Source: Pigoraptor vietnamica (lineage: Eukaryota; Opisthokonta; Filasterea). From it: DNA of 29,577 nucleotides. The stretch covers positions 1 to 29,577 of the forward strand of contig CALSCQ010002365.1 of NCBI GenBank assembly GCA_943704525.1, written 5' to 3'. The notes beneath the pieces are model-generated. The model saw only the letters and a program-made list of their open reading frames with translations. It had not been told where the DNA came from and searched no databases. Both the position numbers and the translations under genes were made by a program. Shown here piece by piece: positions 24,307 through 29,577 of the stretch; within the stretch, counting starts at the first letter, position 1, and every line of letters begins with the position of its first letter.

Positions 24307-25091
24307 CTTCCTCGCACCCCAACCTGCAGAAGCCACTCGGCAGGGTACGGGACGGCGGAATGACGGTTGTCGAGGGTCTCGAACAGGCGCGTCCCTACGA
24401 ACGCGTGTCGTGGGCCGCGCTCATGTGTACGGCGCCGGGAGTCACCGAGGGAGCGCTGGTGTTGTGGTCCACAATATGTGTTCGTGTTTGCAAATTTCAA
24501 CAGCGCACAAGCTAAGATGCTCTCGGGAGCTCCTGCGGAGGAATTCTGAGCGGTATGACTGCGTGTGTGAGGACGGCGGCAGAAGACAGCGCGAAGGGAG
24601 CATGAAGGGAGCCTGGAAAGATGGCCGATGTTCGGCAGCACCCTAACTCGGCTGACACCTGCTCTCGGGATGGTTCGTCGTGATGAATTCTGTTATCATG
24701 ATGAGCTGGACAGTTCTCTTCCAGATCGGCCACTTTTGTCGGTACAGAAATAAAGAACTATAAGACTATTGTATAGTTAATTTATTCTGACATACAATGT
24801 CAAATTTCATTGTAAATTATCTCTACTTATTTCTTACTAAAAGTAGGTTGCTACGCTCGTTGCTTAGGCCGATGACAAATTATTTTCCGCGTTCTCGCTT
24901 ATTTCAGTTTCTATTTATAGACAACATCACGAGCCATTGGCACGTGATCGATCAAGTGACCTTCCCACAAAACTGCAACTGCTGACGTCCACGCACACGT
25001 CAGTTTTGAAAAAATTGTAGTCTTCGGAGTCGCGCTGGTTGTGCGTGGGGCGCCTCGCTCGCGTTTGAAGCGCGGGGGCTCGTGTTACAGG
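24307..25091. other. Divergent intergenic region with an AT-rich island
   Basis: This separates the kinase start (minus) from the hydrolase start (plus). The first 400 bp have ordinary composition and no gene. From about 24725 to 24930 the base composition changes sharply to AT-rich. A short palindrome-rich stretch follows (GGCACGTGATCGATCAAGTG near 24940-24960) before the hydrolase leader. Confidence 0.6.
24725..24930. other. AT-rich island of foreign base composition
   Basis: About 200 bp with roughly two thirds or more A+T (for example AAATTTCATTGTAAATTATC), while all surroundings are GC-rich. A 62-codon plus-strand frame starts at the ATG at 24797, with a hydrophobic, Tyr/Leu/Phe-rich composition but no motif I recognise. 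It may be inserted organellar DNA, an old mobile element or a regulatory region. Confidence 0.55.
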
Positions 25092-25533
25092 ATGGCTGCG
25101 GCGGTTGGCCCAGGGGCCGCCGTGCGTGCGTGTGCGGCGTGGATGCGGAACGTCGTGTTTCTCTGCGCGTTTGTCGCCTGGATTCCCGTTTACGTGTCTC
25201 TCAAGTCGTTCACGCGAGCCGTGTGCCACGGTCTTCATGTCGTGAACACACGTGAGTCCGATAGTGTTGTGTGCGCATTTGTAGCGGTTTGTACGTGTGG
25301 AGCTGGCATAATGTGGGATGTTCCGGTTCAACAACTTGCGCTCTGCGATGCTTACTGTGAGGTTTCGACTTTGAATTGATGAACTCTTGTCACATGCAGG
25401 TTTCTCACGCGTGCTATGCAAGGTTACGTGCGCGCACGACCTTGCGCCCGAGGGCGAGTTTGCCGAACTTTCGCTGGGGCGCGTGCACTACGTACTTCGC
25501 GGGAATCCAAAGGCAGAACTGGTGTGTGTTAGT

Positions 25534-25604
<71 letters not shown>

Positions 25605-26645
25605 TGGGGGCTCGTGTGTGTGTCTATTGCTGACGCTGCATCTCTGCCGTTTCAGCTTGTGCTACTCCCTGGCTTCACGCTGTTCTCGTGGTCGTGGCGA
25701 GGGATCGCAGACCACCTCGTGGCGAATGGCTATCGCGTTCTCTGCTTTGATTACTATGGCAGCGGCTTTAGCGCTTCGCCTGCGACGATGCCCCACGACG
25801 TCGAGTCTTATGTGCGACAGACGATGGAGCTCCTCGCGGCAATTGGGATGGAGCAGGCGCCGTTCACGCTCGTCGGCTTCTCGCTTGGGGGTCTCGTCGC
25901 GTGCTCCATTGCGGCGCAATATCCACACGAGGTGCAGCGCCTCGTGCTCGTGTCGCCCGGCGGCTTTCCCGTCTCTGAAGTGGACCAGAGCAAGAGCTGG
26001 TAAGGGTGCCGCACGCTGACCCTGACGCGCCTTCCCATTTTATCTGCCATGTGTGCATCGAGTCGCTCAGGGTAGTGGGGAGGACACATACTGACTCCTC
26101 TTATCTCACACAGGTTGCGTTTTGCGACCCACCTGGCGTACCGAGGGACCAAAACAATCGTCGGAGAGAGCGTCATCGATGCCGCGTGCGCGCTGACCGT
26201 CGCCACGCTCAGCGCGCTCCCTTTCCTTCGCTGGCTCGCGCGCCCTCCGTTTCGCGTCGCGTTCTTCTCGGACAGAAAGGGCCGCCCTCTGTCCCCGCAA
26301 GAGAACGAGCGCCGCCTGGACATGGCCGGCGAGATATGCAATCACTTGGCGTTCCAGGTCAAGCAGACGCCGGACTTCTTTCGCCACCTCCTCCTCGTTC
26401 TGCGACGGTATCCCCTCTTCTCGTACGAGACGGTCGTCGCGCAGATTGCCCGACACCCGCGCAAGGTCCTGCTCGTGTGGGGCCGCGAGGACAGCGTCGT
26501 CCCTTACGAGCACTGCGCGGAGTATCTCCGCCGCATGCAGACGGCCGAGCTGCACACTGTGGAAGGGGCGTCACATGCGATTTTGTTGGAGGCGCCGGAA
26601 GAGGTCGCGTTCGCCATTCTCGATTTCGTGCGATCGGACTCGTAG
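25092..26645 (+). CDS. Membrane-anchored alpha/beta hydrolase
   Basis: Four exons in frame: 25092-25251, 25400-25521, 25656-25999 and 26114-26645, giving 385 aa. A hydrophobic segment at about residues 20-38 (NVVFLCAFVAWIPVYVSL) looks like a signal anchor, putting the enzyme on a membrane. The fold follows: LLPGFTLFSWSWRGIADHL for the first strand and oxyanion region; DYYGSG; the nucleophile elbow GFSLGG, with Ser170; Asp335 in VWGREDSVVP; and His363 in EGASHAILLEAPEEV. All three triad residues are present at the expected spacing, and the cap lies between about 205 and 300. The substrate cannot be told from sequence; lipid, ester and epoxide substrates all occur in this family. The donor after exon 2 lies at the start of a GT microsatellite. 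The neighbour downstream is convergent. Confidence 0.93.
25522..25603. repeat. (GT)n microsatellite starting at the hydrolase exon 2 donor
   Basis: The run starts at the first intron base after exon 2 (ends 25521) and continues, with TTAG and TTT interruptions, to 25603. The acceptor CGTTTCAG follows 50 bp later. Confidence 0.95.
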
Positions 26646-27047
26646 TTTTTTTGGCGCTGTTGTTATGCTCTCTTTCTTGTCTTGTTCGCACGTCGCGTGT
26701 TTTCTGTCGCTGCGTTTGCGGCTGTCGCTGGAGAGGACGCCGATTGTATCGGCTGTCCCAACCCATGAGCGTACAATGAAGGGTCGTTGAGGTATAATGC
26801 TGTGCAGATAACTTATAGAGGTGCAAAAGCTGCCGTGGAGCCTCTCCTGCGCTGTCCCCTGGAGAATCAGGGAGGGAAGCCACAACTTCACCCGGGCATT
26901 GCTAACGAGCGGACGTTTCATGTGTGCGCTCGTTCGCATTGACACTAAAGTCCTCGCTCATTTTTTCTTCAATTGGCTCAACGCATGCGAACCTTTTCCT
27001 CGCATGGCAAGACATGCTGCGTCGTTTGTCTGCACGTAGGCTTCATC
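26646..27047. other. Convergent intergenic region
   Basis: About 400 bp between the stop codons of the hydrolase (plus) and the glycosylase (minus), presumably two 3' UTRs. I see no further gene and no canonical AATAAA on either strand at a convincing position. Confidence 0.5.
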
Positions 27048-28722
27048 TCATCGCAGTCGCTTTGCGGCCTTCGATCGCACGGCGCCCTTCTTTCGGGCGT
27101 TCTTCGCAACAGCCGTAGTAAGCCCACCCTCTGTCTCCACGAGCCATTCGTGGAAGTAATTGAGGGCATGGTCGTCGGGCTCGACTTCGCGCCACTCGCC
27201 GAGACAGAATATGCGACTGCGAGAGGGCCAATCGTCAGGTCACCGCACATCGCGGACGACATGATGTCGCCGTTTTCCACACAAGCGCGTGTTCGACGCG
27301 ACGGAGAGGTGCCATCTTATCTCCATGTGGCAAGATGGCAGGTACTGCACGTGCAACATGTACACACACGCAAGAGAAGATGTAGCACGAGCCACCCCAC
27401 TCAGGCCATGCACGAGGCAGTGGACGGTGTGTCTGGACTGAGCCACCCACTATGCGTCCTCGGCGTACTTGCCAATGCCGTAGAGCTCCGAGGGCCTCGT
27501 CCACGTGCACGTGACAAACTCGTGCGACATGCGGCGCAGCGAATTGGCGCGGCGGCGAAAAAGACCGAGGGGACGAATGAGATTGATGAGCTCCTCTTCC
27601 TTGGCTACTGACGCGGCTTCGGGCGTGGGATAGCGCCTGTAAACATGGGCGTGCGCAACATCAGATAGGGGACGTACGTGGCGCGATGTGTGAGCGATGA
27701 GAGCGCGTGTTTGGAAAAATATCGCTAGTGTGCAGGCGCGTGCACACGCCCGCACACACCCAGGAGTGGGGGGTCACTGGCTCACACGCACCTGAAAAAC
27801 TCGACGATAATGCCCCTCACTACGAGGGAGAGGAATCACGTCAACGCAGATGCATCTTCACGCCCCTGTCAAATGGTAATTCGTCGCCGCGACGGCACTG
27901 CATTCATCTCCCTTCTTCCATAGACCCTCACCTTGGTGTCCCGTGGTGCGGTTGAGAAACATGCACGCGATAAGGAGATGCCACGGCGACTGCGAACACA
28001 CACAATACAGGTTCTTCCATAGACCCTCACCTTGGTGTCCCGTGGTGCGGTTGAGAAACATGCACGCGATAAGGAGATGCCACGGCGACTGCGAACACAC
28101 ACAATACAGGTCAAGCCGGTTCCCACAAGCAGTGCGCAAGAGCGATTGCAATCACATGTACATAACTCTCCAGAGCACGAGCACGTTCCGCACATATAGA
28201 GGACAAAGTTAATCGCGTGCATGGCCAAGCACGCGGTCCCTTCGACGCTCTTCGCACCTGCCACAAGTAATGCTGCAACAGCGGGCGCGGTGGCACCGGC
28301 GGCGTCCACCGCACTTCGCCAATCGGTCGCCGCCGTCTCTCCTCGCGGCTCGTGCGCTCGAGAAACCCGACATCAACCCCAACAGCGTACTCTGCACCGA
28401 GTTCACCGTCGTCCTCTTGAACAGGCTGTCGCACGCCGTAAAAGTGAGGGCGCGCGGGGCTTTCTGCGCGAGGAGATTCGACCGCATGCTCCGCAACCAC
28501 AGCCGCAGTGCCAGACGGCTTACGTCGCGTCGCAACGCGCCCACTCTTCTCAGCGTTTACGATTGGAGATTTCGGGAGCTTCGGCACACGCGCACGCACG
28601 ACACGCACGCCGTTCTTCGGGGTCCCCGCGAGAAGCGCCGCAATCTTGGCGAGAGCGTTGATGCGTGACTTGCGCGTGGGAGGGTCGGAGTGGCCGTTGG
28701 TTACATCCAATGCCCGTGCCAT
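27048..28722 (-). CDS. MBD4-like thymine/uracil DNA glycosylase (HhH-GPD family)
   Basis: Five exons: 28722-28258, 28088-28031 (or its exact copy 27989-27932), 27819-27792, 27636-27451 and 27216-27048. With one copy of exon 2 the protein is 301 aa and every junction is in phase. The C-terminal half follows human MBD4: RWTPPVPPRP (KWTPPRSPFN), PWHLLIACMFLNRTTG (PWKLLIATIFLNRTSG), RYPTPEAASVAKEEELINLI, LGLFRRRANSLRRMSHEF, ELYGIGKYAEDAYRIFC and EWREVEPDDHALN. Asp261 matches the catalytic Asp560 of MBD4. Enzymes of this type remove T or U from G mismatches arising by deamination of 5-methylcytosine or cytosine, in the nucleus. The N-terminal 120 residues are basic and Ser/Pro-rich, with no methyl-CpG-binding domain seen. 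The tail KKGAVRSKAAKRLR could be a nuclear localisation signal. An in-frame ATG at 28809 is an alternative start. Confidence 0.92.
27913..28110. repeat. Perfect 99-bp tandem duplication covering glycosylase exon 2
   Basis: Copies 27913-28011 and 28012-28110 are identical. Each contains, on the minus strand, an acceptor (GTGTTCGCAG), the 58-nt exon and a donor (GTGAGG). The sequence between the two exon copies would be an intron of only 41 nt. Confidence 0.97.
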
Positions 28723-29347
28723 GATGGCGCACGGGGGAGACGCAGGGCCACACTTTCGCACACTGCAGACTGACAGTGCCTTTGCTTTGTGGGTACTTTT
28801 GTGGCTCATCGCCAAAACGTGCGTGCGTGGGCCAGTCACCCGGTCGGCCACAAACCACACGCATGTGTCCAGACTCAACCGTGTCACCCTAAAAATAATG
28901 CGAAGAACAAGCCGGCCAGCAGGGACGGCTGCCGCACCGACCACGGCGCGAATCCGTGTACGGCGCAGCCGGAATCTGGGTGCGTGTTCGCTGTGGTCGC
29001 CGCTGGCAATGAGCTATGGACTGCTATGCATGTGTGTCTCTAACTCTGCATCCTTCAAACTAAGGTATCGCCGAGACATGCACCGGAAAGGGCGCCGGGC
29101 CGGCGACAGTTCTCAGTCCCGGCGGCCGTCGAAATTCGGGATGCGCGTTCTGTGTTGCTACCGGTGGCCACGGCAAGGACGAATGCGACGACATTATTGG
29201 CTCACACAAATGCAAAATGCCACTCCAGCGAATATAAAGAGCACTGTTCTGAATTCGTTCCTTTTGTATGACATGACGCACGCCGGCTCGAGTGCCCGCC
29301 GATCAACAATCGGGCAATTTCTAACGCTCAGCACGCAAACGCGCTCG

Positions 29348-29349
<2 letters not shown>
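28723..29349. other. Intergenic sequence upstream of the glycosylase
   Basis: About 630 bp without a gene I can support. The glycosylase frame stays open to about 28944, and an acceptor-like GTCTGCAG occurs near 28763, so an upstream exon or longer N-terminus is possible. The rest shows no motif. The promoter of the glycosylase should lie here. Confidence 0.4.

Positions 29350-29438
<89 letters not shown>
29350..29438. repeat. (GT)n microsatellite
   Basis: About 44 GT units, pure, directly joined to the dispersed 140-bp repeat that runs to the window end. Confidence 0.97.
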
Positions 29439-29443
<5 letters not shown>

Positions 29444-29577
29444 GTTGTTTGTTTGTGTGTGTGTGTGTGTGCGTCCATGCGTATGTGTTGCATGCCAGTT
29501 TCGTGCGCATGTTCGTGTTGTGCATGATCGTGTCTGTGAGAGCAGCGCATGCTGTGTTTGTGTGGATGTGGGCGTCT
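29438..29577 (+). repeat. Dispersed 140-bp repeat, copy 2
   Basis: Matches 19719-19858 with one substitution, in the same orientation, and runs off the window edge. In copy 1 the flank on the left side is the last exon of F-box-like paralogue B. Here the left flank is a long GT run and unrelated sequence, so the match begins at the microsatellite. A further paralogue of B may lie just beyond the window. Confidence 0.95.

Noticed and set aside
24680-24790. C/D box snoRNA: GTGATGA and ATGATGA followed by CTGA
   Set aside because: The two C-like boxes lie only about 16 nt apart, there is no D' box between them and no terminal stem. These short motifs can arise by chance.

Overview
The window is nuclear DNA from an intron-rich, GC-rich eukaryote, most likely a unicellular protist. 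The evidence is spliced genes with GT-AG introns, eukaryote-only families (flotillin, MARK-type kinase with KA1, FAM32A, MBD4-type glycosylase, F-box proteins) and a very high load of (CA)n/(GT)n microsatellites, mostly inside introns. I cannot name the lineage from sequence alone. All exon models below were built by hand from reading frame, splice-site dinucleotides and phase, and from family knowledge. No alignment or search was run.

Layout. 1-929: microsatellite and the 3'-incomplete FAM32A gene (-). 1422-6545: a three-exon ankyrin gene (-) whose C-terminus is a 63-bp minisatellite. 6640-7069: a small unrecognised gene (-). 7442-11571: a 14-exon LRSAM1-like LRR/coiled-coil gene (+). 11725-16160: a tandemly duplicated, partly decayed block holding copies of an F-box-like gene and of the LRSAM1-like 3' end, with an intact intronless F-box/LRR gene (12421-14178, +) lying between the remains of one copy. 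16414-19053: a nine-exon flotillin gene (+). 19124-20945: a second, inverted F-box-like paralogue (-). 21242-24306: a three-exon MARK-family kinase (-) whose catalytic HRD is HKN, so probably a pseudokinase. 24307-25091: intergenic, with an AT-rich island. 25092-26645: a four-exon membrane-anchored alpha/beta hydrolase (+). 27048-28722: an MBD4-like DNA glycosylase (-) with a perfectly duplicated exon. 28723-29577: intergenic, ending in a repeat shared with the intron of the F-box paralogue.

The genes do not form a pathway. Three themes stand out. Ubiquitin/trafficking-type proteins are common (F-box proteins, an LRSAM1-like protein, flotillin). Tandem duplication recurs at many scales (60-, 63-, 82- and 99-bp units and a block offset of about 3.4 kb). 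The splice donors are unusual, mostly GTG-N-G-T, with several (GT)n tracts starting exactly at the donor.
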